Source: an uncultured Shewanella sp. (lineage in GTDB: Bacteria > Pseudomonadota > Gammaproteobacteria > Enterobacterales > Shewanellaceae). Taken from it: 64,000 nucleotides of DNA. The stretch covers positions 372,001 through 436,000 of the forward strand of contig NZ_CANMUW010000002.1 of assembly GCF_947501225.1 (NCBI RefSeq). The letters run 5' to 3'. Below are positions 38,047-48,774 of this stretch, one piece after another (the first letter of the stretch is position 1; each line of letters opens with the position of its first letter). Made by a program: the position numbers and the translations under genes. Below the pieces are notes generated by a model, which was not told the DNA's origin, made no database searches, and was given only the letters and a program-made list of their open reading frames with translations.

Positions 38047-38403
38047 GTGAGCATATCCCATATCAGACATGAACTGTCGCAGCTCGAAACACATCTCAGG
38101 AAAGAGATTGGTGCGCTTGCCGAAATCAATCAGGTATCCCTGGACACGGAAGCATCATCTCTTTGCGAAATCATAGAGGTACTGACCAAAGCCAACTTAT
38201 GTGATCATCCGCTATTTTTCAAATTGACGAAACTCGATGCAGCAATTTGTCAGTTGGATATAGGTCTCTATGGTTTGTGCTCCGATTGTGAAAGTGAGAT
38301 AGAGCCAGAACGTTTAGCAAAAGACCCCATAGAGCAGAGATGTTCACATTGTGCCGAACAACATGAGCACGAACATAGACAAGAGCTTAGGCTGACCCAT
38401 TAA
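38047..38403 (+). CDS. DksA/TraR-type C4 zinc-finger protein
   Basis: The product has 118 residues from GTG at 38047, preferred because the 25 codons upstream of it have an unlikely composition and TAGG lies 9 bases before it. The N-terminal half is helical (RHELSQLETHLRKEIGALAEI...LCEIIEVLTK). The C-terminus carries the C4 finger CSDC-18 residues-CSHC within LYGLCSDCESEIEPERLAKDP. Full-length DksA uses an N-terminal coiled coil with acidic tip residues to act on RNA polymerase; here the coil is shorter, as in small DksA-like proteins. An effect on transcription is plausible but not proven. A terminator follows. Confidence 0.8.
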   Translation: MSISHIRHELSQLETHLRKEIGALAEINQVSLDTEASSLCEIIEVLTKANLCDHPLFFKLTKLDAAICQLDIGLYGLCSDCESEIEPERLAKDPIEQRCSHCAEQHEHEHRQELRLTH

Positions 38404-38430
38404 CCTAGCCTGATATCAGTTTAAAGATTC

Positions 38431-38460
38431 AAAAAAACCTCCGACTTGCGGAGGTTTTTT
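38431..38460. terminator. Bidirectional terminator between the DksA-like gene and the TonB receptor gene
   Basis: CCTCCG (38438-38443) pairs with CGGAGG (38449-38454), flanked by A7 and T6. Confidence 0.9.
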
Positions 38461-38480
38461 ATATCCAGTCTGAAGTAGAC

Positions 38481-41183
38481 TTAGAACTTCTGGTTAATAC
38501 GCAAGTAGAAAGTACGGCCTAACACATCATATAAACCAGTATTTACATCACGGTAACCGGCATAATCATACCAGGTTGGTGCTTCTTCATCGAAGAGGTT
38601 ATTAACACCAACGGTGACCGTACCATTCCAGTCATGGGTATAACCTACCTGGAAGTTATGCTTGAAGTAGTGTGGTGTATCTACGATATAGTCGTATCCC
38701 AACTCTCTCCAATATTCGCCTGACTGACTACCGATATAAACTGTGGTCCATGCAGCATTGAAGTCATTGTAATACCAGGCGGCAGCAAAGTTACCACGCC
38801 ACTCCGGGTAATCCTGCAAACCTGCAAGGTCTATCTTCTCAGACGTTTCATCGGCCTGCTCTTTAAACTCAAGAATATGAGTCATATCAAGCTTCAGGTT
38901 AAAATCACCGAAATCAGTTTCCAGGTTATATGAGGTCGCGAAATCAAAACCTGAGGTTTCGACTGAAGACATATTGATATACCCACTTTCAATATACTCA
39001 ATCTTACCGTCCGGACCGCGAGTAACGAGATCTGAGCCGCCATTAATCTTCTCATCACGGATCACATCATCGGCACCCACCGCTTCGATCTTATTATCAT
39101 AGGTAATTGAGTAGTAAGATAGCTCAAGACTCCAGGCATCGGTGACATTCCACACACCACCAAGTGTTAAAGAGTTCCCCTCCTCCGCTTCCAGATCAGG
39201 GTTACCGCCAAACCAGGTCTTATGCTGATTACCCGACGCACAGTAATTTGTATCCGAGTCATTATTCGCTTCACACCAGACCGAATCATAAGCCTTTTCG
39301 AAACTCAGCGACTGAGATGAGAACATCTCGCCCATATTCGGTGCACGGAATGAGTCGCCATAACTTGCTCGAAGCAATAGTGAATCGACAGGACGCCAAC
39401 TTAGCCCAAGCTTGGGCACCACTGCATCAAATGTAGAAGAGTTAGTCACCTGACCTTCGGCCCCGGTTAAGGTACCTTCCTGGTCATAACGTTCATAACG
39501 AAGCGCAGCAGACACCTCAAAGTTAGCTGGTAAAGCCATCTGCACTTCGGTGTAAGCCGACTTACGAGTGCGCTCAGCATCTACATCATCACCACCGGAG
39601 CCACCAGAGATGATGCCGGAAGCCGACTCAGGGTCAGATGTTTGTTTAAAGTTGATCATCTCATATTCAAGACCACCAACGATAGCGACAGAGAAGTCAC
39701 CCTCTTCATAGAGAAGGGTACTGGCAAGGCCATCGATCTGAGTACTATCAAATTTACCCTGATATACCCCGGTGTGATTTGCCGCATCATAAAGTTGGGT
39801 CATCTGTTGATCCCACTCGGCATAGCTCATACCAGACGTATTGAAGATATCATAGATGTTGTTGCCATCTTCATCTACACGATCCAATTCACTTTGAATG
39901 ATATTGTCGTTAATCAGATTATAATTGAAAGCATTTGTTGTTGACGCGGCATGCTGCGCATTGATTTCCCAGTCGATACCATTACCAACATCGGCAAATC
40001 CAACAAAACCGCCCAATATGTCAAAGCTATTGGTCTCGGTTAAGGTGTCTCGTTCACCGATCTGTACCGAGCGCATGTAGAGCGTCATATCTTCGCCGGT
40101 CGGATTATAGGTATTATCAGCACTCATCACCGGATAGTTTGTCGATACCGGCGTCCCCGCATAACGAGTCTCAGTATCACTCAAAGATGCGGTACCTCGG
40201 CCACGGAACTGGATATTATCGGTGATCTCATAATTAAAGTTGGTCATAAACGAGTTTCGGGTCATATCACCGAATAATTTAGTGACTTCACCATAACTAT
40301 AGAAGCAGCGCCCATTGTTCTCGCCATCGGTTCCATCAGACACGTTTTGAGTTTGCTCGCACATATCAGAATTTGAATAGAAAGCGTAGATATCATCACC
40401 ATCAGCATCCTTTTCACCCGTATTGTAGTATCCATTGGGTACCGAGCTAAATGAGCTGTAATCACCATAGGTTGGATCATCCATCTTCCATATATCTCTA
40501 TCCATTACCGCTTTAGTATCATAATACTCATAGGTAAATGTCACGTTACCTTTATCTGTATTGAAACCGGTAGCGATAGAGAAACGGTTAGCGTCGCCTC
40601 CCTCTACAGAGGGTTGCTCCAGGCTATAGTCTAACTGGAAACCATCAAACTCTTTCTTGGTAATAATGTTAATCACACCGGCAACCGCATCTGAACCATA
40701 AACCGCAGAAGCACCGTCACGTAGAATCTCGATACGCTCAACAATAGCGATTGGGATTTGAGATGTATCGGCTGTTGCACCTGAACTTGAAGAGGTACCC
40801 GGCATGCGACGACCATCGAGCAGAACAAGTGTAGCCTGCGAGCCCAAACCGCGCATATTTACAGTCGATGTAGCACTCGCTCCAGAGCCATAACCCGAAG
40901 TTCCACGCCATGAACCAAAGGCGTTAATTGATGAGTTGTTCAACACATCTGCGACGGTCTTTTCACCGGTCAGTGCAATATCTGCAGCACTGAGCACGGT
41001 AACAGGAGATGAGGTCTCCATATCGACCTGCTTAATTCGAGAACCGGTGACTTCAATTCTTTCAACTTTAGCACTATCGCTCTGCTCTTCAGCAAACGCA
41101 AAACCAGAAAACGCAACACTGGTTGCGGCTGCTGCGATGAGACTGGTGCGTACGGCTTTTGCTGTTAAGGTCAAAGTGTTCAT
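38481..41183 (-). CDS. TonB-dependent outer-membrane receptor
   Basis: The product has 900 residues. A signal peptide ends near residue 31 (SGFAFA before EEQ). The plug domain starts KVERIEVTGSRIKQVDMETSSPVTVLSAADI (the TonB box region IEVTG is visible) and includes VNMRGLGSQATLVLLDGRRMPG and ERIEILRDGASAVYGSDAVAGVINIITKK. The remainder is a 22-strand barrel ending in an aromatic residue (FYLRINQKF). It is of the large Oar/IroN-like class common in Shewanella and Alteromonas, which import peptides, saccharides or siderophores. The substrate cannot be read from the sequence and no substrate-processing genes are adjacent. A 0.9 kb non-coding region lies upstream. Confidence 0.9.
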   Translation of the reverse strand: MNTLTLTAKAVRTSLIAAAATSVAFSGFAFAEEQSDSAKVERIEVTGSRIKQVDMETSSPVTVLSAADIALTGEKTVADVLNNSSINAFGSWRGTSGYGSGASATSTVNMRGLGSQATLVLLDGRRMPGTSSSSGATADTSQIPIAIVERIEILRDGASAVYGSDAVAGVINIITKKEFDGFQLDYSLEQPSVEGGDANRFSIATGFNTDKGNVTFTYEYYDTKAVMDRDIWKMDDPTYGDYSSFSSVPNGYYNTGEKDADGDDIYAFYSNSDMCEQTQNVSDGTDGENNGRCFYSYGEVTKLFGDMTRNSFMTNFNYEITDNIQFRGRGTASLSDTETRYAGTPVSTNYPVMSADNTYNPTGEDMTLYMRSVQIGERDTLTETNSFDILGGFVGFADVGNGIDWEINAQHAASTTNAFNYNLINDNIIQSELDRVDEDGNNIYDIFNTSGMSYAEWDQQMTQLYDAANHTGVYQGKFDSTQIDGLASTLLYEEGDFSVAIVGGLEYEMINFKQTSDPESASGIISGGSGGDDVDAERTRKSAYTEVQMALPANFEVSAALRYERYDQEGTLTGAEGQVTNSSTFDAVVPKLGLSWRPVDSLLLRASYGDSFRAPNMGEMFSSQSLSFEKAYDSVWCEANNDSDTNYCASGNQHKTWFGGNPDLEAEEGNSLTLGGVWNVTDAWSLELSYYSITYDNKIEAVGADDVIRDEKINGGSDLVTRGPDGKIEYIESGYINMSSVETSGFDFATSYNLETDFGDFNLKLDMTHILEFKEQADETSEKIDLAGLQDYPEWRGNFAAAWYYNDFNAAWTTVYIGSQSGEYWRELGYDYIVDTPHYFKHNFQVGYTHDWNGTVTVGVNNLFDEEAPTWYDYAGYRDVNTGLYDVLGRTFYLRINQKF

Positions 41184-42054
41184 ATTTCCTCCCTTATTAT
41201 CGACACTCTAAATTCAAGTGAGCAACAATTAATTAATAGTTATTATTTTATTTTTATTGATATTCAAACCAAAAGTTAACCAACTCCATTTAAATACTGT
41301 TTAAACAGAGCAATTAAGTCAACAGGTGTCACAATTAAATAACCTTAGTGAAAACATTTGATACAAACAAACATAAATCAACAAAACAATAAATCACAAG
41401 CCAGAATGAAAACCAACTTAGAAACAATCATTTAGACAGCAACACAAAAAAAGATGAACGAATATACAACGTGAAAAACATTGATTGGAACAACGATTAC
41501 AAATAGATACACCTGTATGACAAAGGTTAATCAAAAATCTTTATCAAACACAGTCAATATATTTAATTCCCAACCAATAAAAAGGAATGGGCAAAATATA
41601 ATATGCTTAGACAACCAAAACCAAATATAAATAAACAGGTATTGTTCAAAATAAAGAATAAAAACTGAACAGCGGCAACAGTTCGAAGCAGGAAGGCGGT
41701 TAACGACTTATTAACAGGTGATACAAAATCATTGTTCACAGCTTATGTTCACCCCTTCTCTTTCGAGAGGATGTGATGGCTGCTGACAGCCAATTTATTA
41801 AGACGACTTTTCACCGAATCAGTGACTCGAGGTATTACCGGAGTCGGAGATTGGCTTTCCAAGCGATAATCGGGAACTTAAATAAATCTTTGGGGGAGCA
41901 AACCAGCCCTACCTGTCTACTTGACTCAAATGGAGAGAAGATAGGCTGATATTGAGATTAATTATGAAACCGTAACAGAGGCTGACAACTGCAACGGTTG
42001 CCATACACAAACTCAAAAATAACAATAAAAGGAGTCACTCCCCTGTCGGCAGGC
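41184..42054. other. Long AT-rich non-coding region upstream of the TonB receptor gene
   Basis: About 870 bases with no ORF having a start and ribosome binding site on either strand. The first 480 bases are very AT-rich and strikingly G-poor on the plus strand. Near 41733-41753 a direct repeat TGTTCAC occurs twice, 14 bases apart. It is presumably a large regulatory region for the receptor gene, which reads leftward from it, and possibly the 5' part of a long leader. Confidence 0.45.
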
Positions 42055-42084
42055 AAAAAAAAGAAGCCATTCGGCTTCTTTTTT
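42055..42084 (-). terminator. Intrinsic terminator of ndk
   Basis: GAAGCC (42063-42068) pairs with GGCTTC (42073-42078) across ATTC, extended by A/T pairs, followed leftward by T8. Confidence 0.92.
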
Positions 42085-42099
42085 CTCACAACATTCGAA

Positions 42100-42531
42100 T
42101 TAACGAGTGCGCGGGCATAACTCTTCAGTGCTGAAGAAATAAGCAATCTCACGCTCGGCAGAAGCAACTGCATCTGAGCCGTGAACCGCATTCTCATCGA
42201 TGCTGTCAGCGAAATCACTACGGATAGTACCACGTGCAGCTTCAGCCGGGTTAGTAGCGCCCATGATTTCACGGTTTGCAAGAACAGCATTCTCACCTTC
42301 AAGAACCTGAACACAGATAGGGCCAGAAGTCATGAACTCAACCAGTGCACCGAAGAAAGGACGCTCGCTATGCTCAGCGTAGAAACCTTCAGCTTGCTCT
42401 TTGCTCAGGTGAAGCATTTTAGAAGCGATGATTTTCAGGCCAGCAGTTTCAAAACGGTTGTAGATAGCACCAATGTGGTTTTTAGCAACTGCATCAGGCT
42501 TGATGATAGAAAAAGTACGTTCGATAGCCAT
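42100..42531 (-). CDS. ndk: Nucleoside diphosphate kinase
   Basis: The product has 143 residues, like E. coli. It transfers the gamma phosphate of ATP to nucleoside diphosphates through a phosphohistidine, His117, in [28 protein letters not shown] and [19 protein letters not shown] are the nucleotide-binding blocks. AAGGAAG lies 7 bases before the ATG. It sits downstream of the isc region as in many gammaproteobacteria but has its own terminator. Confidence 0.98.
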   Translation of the reverse strand: MAIERTFSIIKPDAVAKNHIGAIYNRFETAGLKIIASKMLHLSKEQAEGFYAEHSERPFFGALVEFMTSGPICVQVLEGENAVLANREIMGATNPAEAARGTIRSDFADSIDENAVHGSDAVASAEREIAYFFSTEELCPRTR

Positions 42532-42818
42532 GTCTAGCTTCCTTTTTTATAAACAGGTTTTTTAATTTGCGCGGATTATACGAGATTTATCGGGGAAATC
42601 CTACCTTTAAAGTTGAAGCTGTGAGACATACATCAAAGAGTGAACCGGAGCAAGCGGAGCGAAGACACATTTCACTCAAAAAACAACCGGCAGAGCTCAA
42701 AAATAACACGATCATTGACCTAAGGCTCCCTGACAACAAACAAGGTGTGTCACAGGGAGCAGAGCAAACTGTAAGGTAGGCTCGCTATCTTCCGTTAAAC
42801 TGGTATCGGACTTATCAT

Positions 42819-43016
42819 TCAACTTTCGGCAATCCAGCAGGCTTGTACGGCCTCTAAGATACGCTCATTGCAGTGAGCAGGATCGTCATCAAACGCTTCA
42901 AGCTCTAATATCCACTCCCTAAGGTCGGTAAAGCGGATCGTTTCAGGATCCACCTCCGGATATTTCTCTAATAGATCCAAAGCAATATCCAGTGAGTCTA
43001 TCCATTTTAATGGCAT
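42819..43016 (-). CDS. iscX: Fe-S assembly adaptor IscX
   Basis: The product has 65 residues (E. coli 66), starting MPLKWIDSLDIALDLLEKYPEVDP with the conserved FTDLREWILELEAFDDDP. IscX binds IscS and iron and tunes the rate of cluster assembly. In E. coli iscX follows fdx directly; here 194 bases and a terminator (43154-43192) separate them, so iscX probably has its own promoter. Confidence 0.95.
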   Translation of the reverse strand: MPLKWIDSLDIALDLLEKYPEVDPETIRFTDLREWILELEAFDDDPAHCNERILEAVQACWIAES

Positions 43017-43153
43017 ACTAACCTCCAGCTTTCTGTATTTAGTAAAAGTATAGACAGCTTCTTAGCAGACGAATACCAATCGCTATAAAGATGTGATCGC
43101 TGAGCATATATTCAACATTCCAGCGTCGGGTAATTAATTGCTCAAGCTAAAAT

Positions 43154-43192
43154 AAAAAAAGGACAATAACATAAGATTGCTATTGCCCTTTT
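43154..43192 (-). terminator. Terminator at the end of the isc operon
   Basis: Read leftward, AAAAGGGCAATA (43192-43181) pairs with TATTGTCCTTTT (43168-43157) with one G-U pair, followed by T-rich sequence. It lies 19 bases past the fdx stop. Confidence 0.85.
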
Positions 43193-43210
43193 AAAACTCA
43201 ATGCTGTCAA

Positions 43211-43549
43211 CTAGTGCTCTTCACTCACCATGTTGATAGTGTACTTAGGAATATCGACGACTAAGTCACAGTTAGGGACTTTGGTCTGACAGGAAAGGCG
43301 ACTCTCAGGCTCCAGCCCCCATGCCTTATCCAACATGTCGTCTTCCAGCTCGTCGCTCTCCTCGAGTTCATCGAACCCTTCGCGAATCACAACATGACAG
43401 GTAGTACATGCACAAACTTTCTCACAAGCATGCTCAATATGAATGCCATTTTTCAGAGCAACATCTAAAACCGTTTCACCTTCATTGGCTTCAATAACGG
43501 CCCCATCGGGGCACAACTCTTCATGGGGTAAAAATACAATTTGCGGCAT
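43211..43549 (-). CDS. fdx: ISC-type [2Fe-2S] ferredoxin
   Basis: The product has 112 residues (E. coli 111). It delivers electrons to IscS/IscU during cluster assembly. Cluster ligands are in HACEKVCACTTCHVVI (three of its cysteines) and RLSCQTKV. It is the last gene of the operon before the terminator, 17 bases after hscA. Confidence 0.97.
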   Translation of the reverse strand: MPQIVFLPHEELCPDGAVIEANEGETVLDVALKNGIHIEHACEKVCACTTCHVVIREGFDELEESDELEDDMLDKAWGLEPESRLSCQTKVPNCDLVVDIPKYTINMVSEEH

Positions 43550-43566
43550 TGGGTTACCTATTTAAT

Positions 43567-45429
43567 CTAAATACTGTCAACTGACTGGCCTTTGAGAGCC
43601 AGCTTAATTGAATTATCCATACGCTTAGCCGCAAAGTCCTGCGTGCTAGCATCTAATGCTTCGATGGCTTTCTCTATCGCATCGGCATCGTCCAGAGCGC
43701 CGACTTCAACCAACACAGCCATGCTCTGTTCAATCGCATTGCGTTCGTCAGCCGTTAACAGCTCACCATCCTTCGCTAAGGCGGCACTTAACGTCTCCAG
43801 CACCCTTGCCGCTTCAACTTGCTGCTCTGCAAGCATACGACGAGTGATATCTTCCTTTGCATGCGCCATCGAATCTTTCAACATAGACCCGATCTCTTCA
43901 TCGGTTAAACCAAACGAGGGCTTAACCTGAATACTGGATTGTACGCCGGTGGACTTCTCCATCGCCGTTACACTCAATAACCCATCGGCATCGACCTGGA
44001 AAGTCACTCGAATATGTGCGGCACCCGCAGCCAATGGGGGGATCCCTTTGAGGGTAAACCGTGCAAGGGAACGGCAATCATCAACGAGTTCACGTTCCCC
44101 CTGAACGACATGAAATGCCATCGCAGTTTGGCCATCTTTAAAGGTAGTAAACTCTTGCGCTTTAGCCACAGGAATAGTCGTATTCCGGGAAACGACTTTT
44201 TCGACTAAACCCCCCATGGTCTCGATCCCCAGTGATAGGGGAAGAACATCGAGCAGTAACAGATCTGATTCAGGCTTGTTTCCAACCAAGATGTCAGCCT
44301 GAATAGCGGCGCCTATAGCCACAACTCTATCTGGATCGATAGAGGTCAGTGGCGCTTTGCCAAAGAAGCCTTCAACCATCTCTCTGACCAGTGGTACCCG
44401 TGTCGAGCCACCAACTAGTACTGTCTCCAGTACTTCATCGGCTTTGATACCGGCATCTCGAAGGGCACGGCGACAACTCGCGACCGTCTTCTTGACCAGT
44501 CCGGCAATAAGAGAATCGAACTCAGCTTTGGTGACAACCTGATTGAGCTCGGTTCCATCCTCTAACTGCAGAGTTGCCGTAACCTCACTTCCACCGGTTA
44601 ACGCTTCCTTGACTCTTCTGGCTTCGATCAGTAGCTGGCGACTTACAGAGGCTGAAGGCTCATCGAGCTGCCACACTTTCAGAAGGTGATGATGCAATAG
44701 GTGATCAAAATCATCGCCGCCCAGCGCCGAATCACCGCCGGTTGCCAGCACTTCGAATACCCCTTTATGGAGCCTCAAAATTGAGATATCAAACGTGCCG
44801 CCCCCAAGGTCATAGATGGCGATAACGCCCTCCTGCCCGGAGTCAAGCCCGTAAGCGATCGCTGCAGCCGTCGGTTCATTCAATAAACGTAATACTTTTA
44901 CACCAAGTAGGGCTGCTGCATCTTTAGTCCCTTGACGCTGAGCATCATCGAAATACGCTGGAACAGTGATAACAATGCCTTCCAGATCGCCACCCAATGT
45001 ACTTTCAGCCCTTGCGATTAAAGGCCTTAATATCTCGGCAGACACCTGAACCGGATTAACGTTGCCCTGCTCGGTAACAAACAGAGGTAAGCCATTCTCA
45101 CTGGCTTTAAAACGGTAGGGAAGATCTTGTATACCCGATTGTATATCAGCAAGACTTCGGCCCATAAAGCGTTTCACAGACACGATAGTATTATGGGGGT
45201 CTTTGGCTGAGTGGGCCTCAGCCTCAAAACCCGCTTCGATGCCGGCCTCTGTATAACGAACGATTGAAGGCAATGAGTGTTGAGCGTTCTCATCCGGCAA
45301 GGTGTTAGCGACACCGCTGCGCACCGCAGCAACCAGCGAGTTTGTGGTGCCTAAGTCTATACCGACAGCTAATCTGTGTTGATGAGGCGCTGCAGTCTGT
45401 CCAGGTTCTGCAATTTGCAATAGGGCCAT
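43567..45429 (-). CDS. hscA: Fe-S cluster chaperone HscA
   Basis: The product has 620 residues (E. coli 616) and is an Hsp70 specialised for IscU. The ATPase domain shows [18 protein letters not shown] near 22-39, [25 protein letters not shown] sequence near 150 and [14 protein letters not shown] near 208-221. The substrate domain follows from about 390 ([18 protein letters not shown]), where the family binds the LPPVK motif of IscU. IscU in this genome carries [10 protein letters not shown], the expected partner motif. Confidence 0.97.
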   Translation of the reverse strand: MALLQIAEPGQTAAPHQHRLAVGIDLGTTNSLVAAVRSGVANTLPDENAQHSLPSIVRYTEAGIEAGFEAEAHSAKDPHNTIVSVKRFMGRSLADIQSGIQDLPYRFKASENGLPLFVTEQGNVNPVQVSAEILRPLIARAESTLGGDLEGIVITVPAYFDDAQRQGTKDAAALLGVKVLRLLNEPTAAAIAYGLDSGQEGVIAIYDLGGGTFDISILRLHKGVFEVLATGGDSALGGDDFDHLLHHHLLKVWQLDEPSASVSRQLLIEARRVKEALTGGSEVTATLQLEDGTELNQVVTKAEFDSLIAGLVKKTVASCRRALRDAGIKADEVLETVLVGGSTRVPLVREMVEGFFGKAPLTSIDPDRVVAIGAAIQADILVGNKPESDLLLLDVLPLSLGIETMGGLVEKVVSRNTTIPVAKAQEFTTFKDGQTAMAFHVVQGERELVDDCRSLARFTLKGIPPLAAGAAHIRVTFQVDADGLLSVTAMEKSTGVQSSIQVKPSFGLTDEEIGSMLKDSMAHAKEDITRRMLAEQQVEAARVLETLSAALAKDGELLTADERNAIEQSMAVLVEVGALDDADAIEKAIEALDASTQDFAAKRMDNSIKLALKGQSVDSI

Positions 45430-45504
45430 AAAAATTCCAACTTATGTATTAGCCAATATGGTGCAAAAGCTAATCAAATATAATTTACAAACTGAAAAAT
45501 ATGA

Positions 45505-46029
45505 CTAATCAAACAGAACATCTTCCGCACGTTCAAGTTCGATCTGTAATTTTGCCATAAACTTCAATTTTCGAATAAGATCCGCAGCTTCAGACTGCTC
45601 CTCTTCAGCGTCGCTTTGAAGCAACTGAGCTAAATTCTGCTCAATCTCTCTAGCGTAAACTGAAAATGATTCGTGTAGCTCGGCGATCAACTCATCAGGT
45701 TCGCTACTGTGGGCGATATCCTCCAGGGCCTCTCTCCACTCCATCTGCTGCATCAAAAAATGAGTATCTTTGACAGTCGTTGCCTCGTGTAGAAGATCAA
45801 ACCCATTCAAAACAAGAATATGCTCGGCTCTTGTTATTGGATTTTTCAACGTCGAGAAGCCGTCGTTAATCTGTGCAGTACGTTGGACGGCAATACGTTT
45901 ATCTTGCTCACTGGAGTTAGCAAACTTATCGGGATGAACCGCCCTTTGCAGTTCGCGATAGCGCTCTGCAAGTAAGGCGGTGTCTATTTCGTAGGAAGGC
46001 GTAAAACTAAACAGCTCAAAATAGTTCAT
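45505..46029 (-). CDS. hscB: Co-chaperone HscB
   Basis: The product has 174 residues (E. coli 171). The N-terminal J domain starts [28 protein letters not shown] and carries the HPD motif in [15 protein letters not shown]. The C-terminal helical domain binds IscU and brings it to HscA. It lies between iscA and hscA with 19 and 75 base gaps, in the standard operon order. Confidence 0.96.
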   Translation of the reverse strand: MNYFELFSFTPSYEIDTALLAERYRELQRAVHPDKFANSSEQDKRIAVQRTAQINDGFSTLKNPITRAEHILVLNGFDLLHEATTVKDTHFLMQQMEWREALEDIAHSSEPDELIAELHESFSVYAREIEQNLAQLLQSDAEEEQSEAADLIRKLKFMAKLQIELERAEDVLFD

Positions 46030-46048
46030 GAATCAATTCTTTTGACGG

Positions 46049-46372
46049 TTAGACTGTGAAACTCTCACCACAGCCACACTCCCCTTTTGCATTAGGGTTG
46101 TTAAACTGAAAGCCTTCATTGAGCCCCTCTTTTACGAAGTCGAGCTCGATACCCTGGAGGTAGATGAAGCTCTTGGCATCAATGATAATTTTTACATCGC
46201 CTATCTCATAAACTTCATCATCATCGTTCAACTCATCAACAAACTCTAGTATATATGCCATACCAGAGCATCCTGACGTCTTGAGCCCCAAGCGCAATCC
46301 AATCCCCTTGCCGCGACTCTCGAGAAAGCTTTTTACACGTTCTGCAGCCGCGGGAGTCATTGTTATAGCCAT
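46049..46372 (-). CDS. iscA: Iron-sulfur assembly protein IscA
   Basis: The product has 107 residues and is an A-type carrier. The three cluster cysteines are in TSGCSGMAY (near 35) and GECGCGES (near 99-101). It begins [29 protein letters not shown]. It sits between iscU and hscB. Confidence 0.97.
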   Translation of the reverse strand: MAITMTPAAAERVKSFLESRGKGIGLRLGLKTSGCSGMAYILEFVDELNDDDEVYEIGDVKIIIDAKSFIYLQGIELDFVKEGLNEGFQFNNPNAKGECGCGESFTV

Positions 46373-46386
46373 CTTAACTCCGGAAA

Positions 46387-46770
46387 TTACTTAGTTTGCT
46401 TTGACTTATAATCGTCGATTGCAGCCTTGATTGCATCTTCAGCCAAAATTGAGCAATGGATTTTTACCGGAGGCAATGCTAGTTCTTCAGCAATATCGGT
46501 ATTCTTAATCGCTGCAGCTTCTTCAATCGTTTTCCCTTTAACCCATTCGGTTACCAGAGAGCTAGATGCGATTGCGCTTCCGCAACCATAAGTTTTAAAC
46601 TTAGCATCTTCAATCAGACCATCGTCATCGATCTTCAGCTGTAGCTTCATCACATCACCACACGCTGGTGCACCGACCATACCGGTCACGACCGACGGAT
46701 CATTTTTATCGAAAGAACCTACGTTTCTGGGGTTCTCATAATGTTCTAGTACTTTTTCGCTGTAAGCCAT
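46387..46770 (-). CDS. iscU: Fe-S cluster scaffold IscU
   Basis: The product has 127 residues (E. coli 128). The scaffold on which the [2Fe-2S] cluster is built. Ligand cysteines are Cys37 (GAPACGDV), Cys63 (YGCGSA) and Cys106 (KIHCSIL), with LPPVK just before the last for HscA recognition. The N-terminus is [19 protein letters not shown]. Confidence 0.98.
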   Translation of the reverse strand: MAYSEKVLEHYENPRNVGSFDKNDPSVVTGMVGAPACGDVMKLQLKIDDDGLIEDAKFKTYGCGSAIASSSLVTEWVKGKTIEEAAAIKNTDIAEELALPPVKIHCSILAEDAIKAAIDDYKSKQTK

Positions 46771-46806
46771 GGTACTGCTCCAATCTCTATATTCGTTTTA
46801 ACCGGA

Positions 46807-48021
46807 TTAATGGTGAGCCCACTGAACCTTGTCCAGATCTACACCATCTTGAAACATCTCCCAAAGTGGAGACATCTCCCGTAAGTCGCCAATAGACTTG
46901 TTAATAGTCTCAATTGCATGATCGATCTCCTCTTCAGTCGTAAAACGACCGATAGAGAAACGAATTGAGCTATGTGCCATCTCATCATTCAAACCCAGTG
47001 CTCTGAGCACATAGCTTGGTTCTAAACTTGCGGATGTACATGCCGAGCCTGATGATACGGCGAGGTCTTTAAGCGCCATCATCAATGACTCACCTTCGAC
47101 GAAGTTAAAGCTGACGTTAAGGCTACCGCAGTAGCTCTGCTCGAAGTCACCATTGATGTAGGTTTCTTCAATGCCTTTAACACCATTCCACAATCTGTCT
47201 CTTAACTTGCGAATACGTGCATTGTCAGTTGTCATCTCAGCTTTGGCTATCGCGGCGGCTTCACCCATACCCACAATTTGGTGAGTGGCGAGTGTACCAC
47301 TGCGCATACCACGCTCATGGCCTCCACCATGCATGGTTGCCTCAAGACGGATACGTGGTTTACGGCGCACATAGAGTGCTCCGATACCTTTAGGGCCATA
47401 CATCTTGTGAGCAGAGATGGAGATCAGGTCGACTTTCATTGACTGAACATCGATAGGCAGCTTACCTGCGCTCTGCGCGGCATCCACATGGAAAACGATC
47501 TTCTTACTACGGCATAAGTCACCGATAGCAGCGATATCATGAATAACACCGATCTCATTATTCACATGCATGATGCTCACAAGAATCGTATCTTCACGCA
47601 TCGCAGCTTCGATTGTCTCAAGCGGGATTAGACCATTAGACTCTGGGGCAAGGTAGGTGACTTCGAAACCCTCACGCTCAAGCTGGCGACAAGTGTCGAG
47701 AACAGCTTTATGTTCAGTCTTACTGGTGATGATGTGCTTGCCTTTCTTATGGTAGAAATGAGCCACACCTTTAATAGCCAAGTTGTCTGATTCAGTTGCA
47801 CCCGAAGTAAAAACAATTTCTCGCGGATCGGCGTTGATCAGGTCTGCAACTTGATTACGGGCAATATCGACTGCCTCTTCGGCTTGCCAACCATAACGGT
47901 GAGAACGAGACGCCGGGTTACCAAATATGCCGTCCATAGTCATGCACTGCATCATTTTTTCTGCAACACGAGGGTCAACCGGCGTTGTCGCAGCATAATC
48001 TAAATAGATAGGAAGCTTCAT
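46807..48021 (-). CDS. iscS: Cysteine desulfurase IscS
   Basis: ATG at 48021 gives 404 residues, the same as E. coli, with GGAG 6 bases upstream; the GTG just before it is too close to that site. IscS is a PLP enzyme that takes sulfur from cysteine as a persulfide for IscU, thiolated tRNA and other acceptors. [19 protein letters not shown] starts the protein, [19 protein letters not shown] near 200-218 carries the PLP lysine, and [20 protein letters not shown] near 323-342 carries the active cysteine (about residue 328). Confidence 0.98.
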   Translation of the reverse strand: MKLPIYLDYAATTPVDPRVAEKMMQCMTMDGIFGNPASRSHRYGWQAEEAVDIARNQVADLINADPREIVFTSGATESDNLAIKGVAHFYHKKGKHIITSKTEHKAVLDTCRQLEREGFEVTYLAPESNGLIPLETIEAAMREDTILVSIMHVNNEIGVIHDIAAIGDLCRSKKIVFHVDAAQSAGKLPIDVQSMKVDLISISAHKMYGPKGIGALYVRRKPRIRLEATMHGGGHERGMRSGTLATHQIVGMGEAAAIAKAEMTTDNARIRKLRDRLWNGVKGIEETYINGDFEQSYCGSLNVSFNFVEGESLMMALKDLAVSSGSACTSASLEPSYVLRALGLNDEMAHSSIRFSIGRFTTEEEIDHAIETINKSIGDLREMSPLWEMFQDGVDLDKVQWAHH

Positions 48022-48096
48022 CACACACTCCGTACTTACAGCCCATGAAAGGACTCAGCAAAGTACAAAAAATTATTTAATAATAACAAAGTTAAC

Positions 48097-48558
48097 TTAT
48101 AGCGTTACTCTTTGTTCCTGTTGCAATTCATCTTGCTTAATCGAGATAAACTGAACGTCACGTTTATCCATTAAGCCGGCAAGGCTAATTCCATTTAAGA
48201 AATCAGATATCTGTTTACTCAAATCACCCCATAAAGAGTGAGTCAGACAGCGCGTACCACTTTGACAGTTACCTTGCCCCTGACAACGTGTTGCATCGAC
48301 AGATTCATCGACGGCACGTACGACCATACCCACAGAGATCTCATCAGCATCGGCACCAAGGCGATAACCACCACCAGGTCCTCTGACACTCGAAACCAAT
48401 CCATGTTTTCTCAGTTTTGCGAAAAGTTGTTCAAGATAAGAAAGAGAGATCCCTTGGCGCTCAGAAATATCGGCCAACGGCACTGGACCCGATGTAGAAT
48501 GCATAGCAACATCTAACATGGCTGTCACAGCATAACGACCTTTCGATGTAAGTTTCAT
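48097..48558 (-). CDS. iscR: Iron-sulfur cluster regulator IscR
   Basis: ATG at 48558 is chosen because the product then begins [21 protein letters not shown] like E. coli IscR; an upstream ATG at 48594 would add 12 unrelated residues. The 153-residue Rrf2-family repressor has its winged helix at 1-65 ([23 protein letters not shown]) and cluster ligands in the stretch from [13 protein letters not shown] plus the following histidine (LTHSLW). Holo-IscR represses its own operon; a matching operator lies at 48597-48621. Confidence 0.97.
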   Translation of the reverse strand: MKLTSKGRYAVTAMLDVAMHSTSGPVPLADISERQGISLSYLEQLFAKLRKHGLVSSVRGPGGGYRLGADADEISVGMVVRAVDESVDATRCQGQGNCQSGTRCLTHSLWGDLSKQISDFLNGISLAGLMDKRDVQFISIKQDELQQEQRVTL

Positions 48559-48596
48559 AGCAACCCGCTCCCATAAATGCATAAGGGAATTCAAAC

Positions 48597-48646
48597 ATAC
48601 CCGACTATTTTAGTCAAGTATTAGACCTTATAATTTACTCAAGTAT
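48597..48646 (-). promoter_or_regulatory. Type 1 IscR operator (and a second half-site) at the isc promoter
   Basis: The 25 bases at 48597-48621 read leftward fit the E. coli type 1 IscR consensus ATASYYGACTRwwwYAGTCR.. at every position (CTTGACT-AAAAT-AGTCGGG core). A second copy at 48622-48646 keeps the left half only (ATACTTGAGT). TTGACT also looks like a -35. Tandem sites are also found at the E. coli iscR promoter. Confidence 0.85.
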
Positions 48647-48774
48647 TCGGTCTATATCCAAACTGAGTGTAAACGGGATTTTTCAGCAGAAAATACCCTG
48701 TCACTTTGGTGGGGTATTTAACCTGTTTCTCTTAAAAGATTCAATGAATGTTTACAACTTAGCGCACTAAAAGA

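Noticed and set aside
42567..42779. 70-codon open frame between ndk and iscX
   Set aside because: No ribosome binding site and low-complexity charged composition; probably chance.
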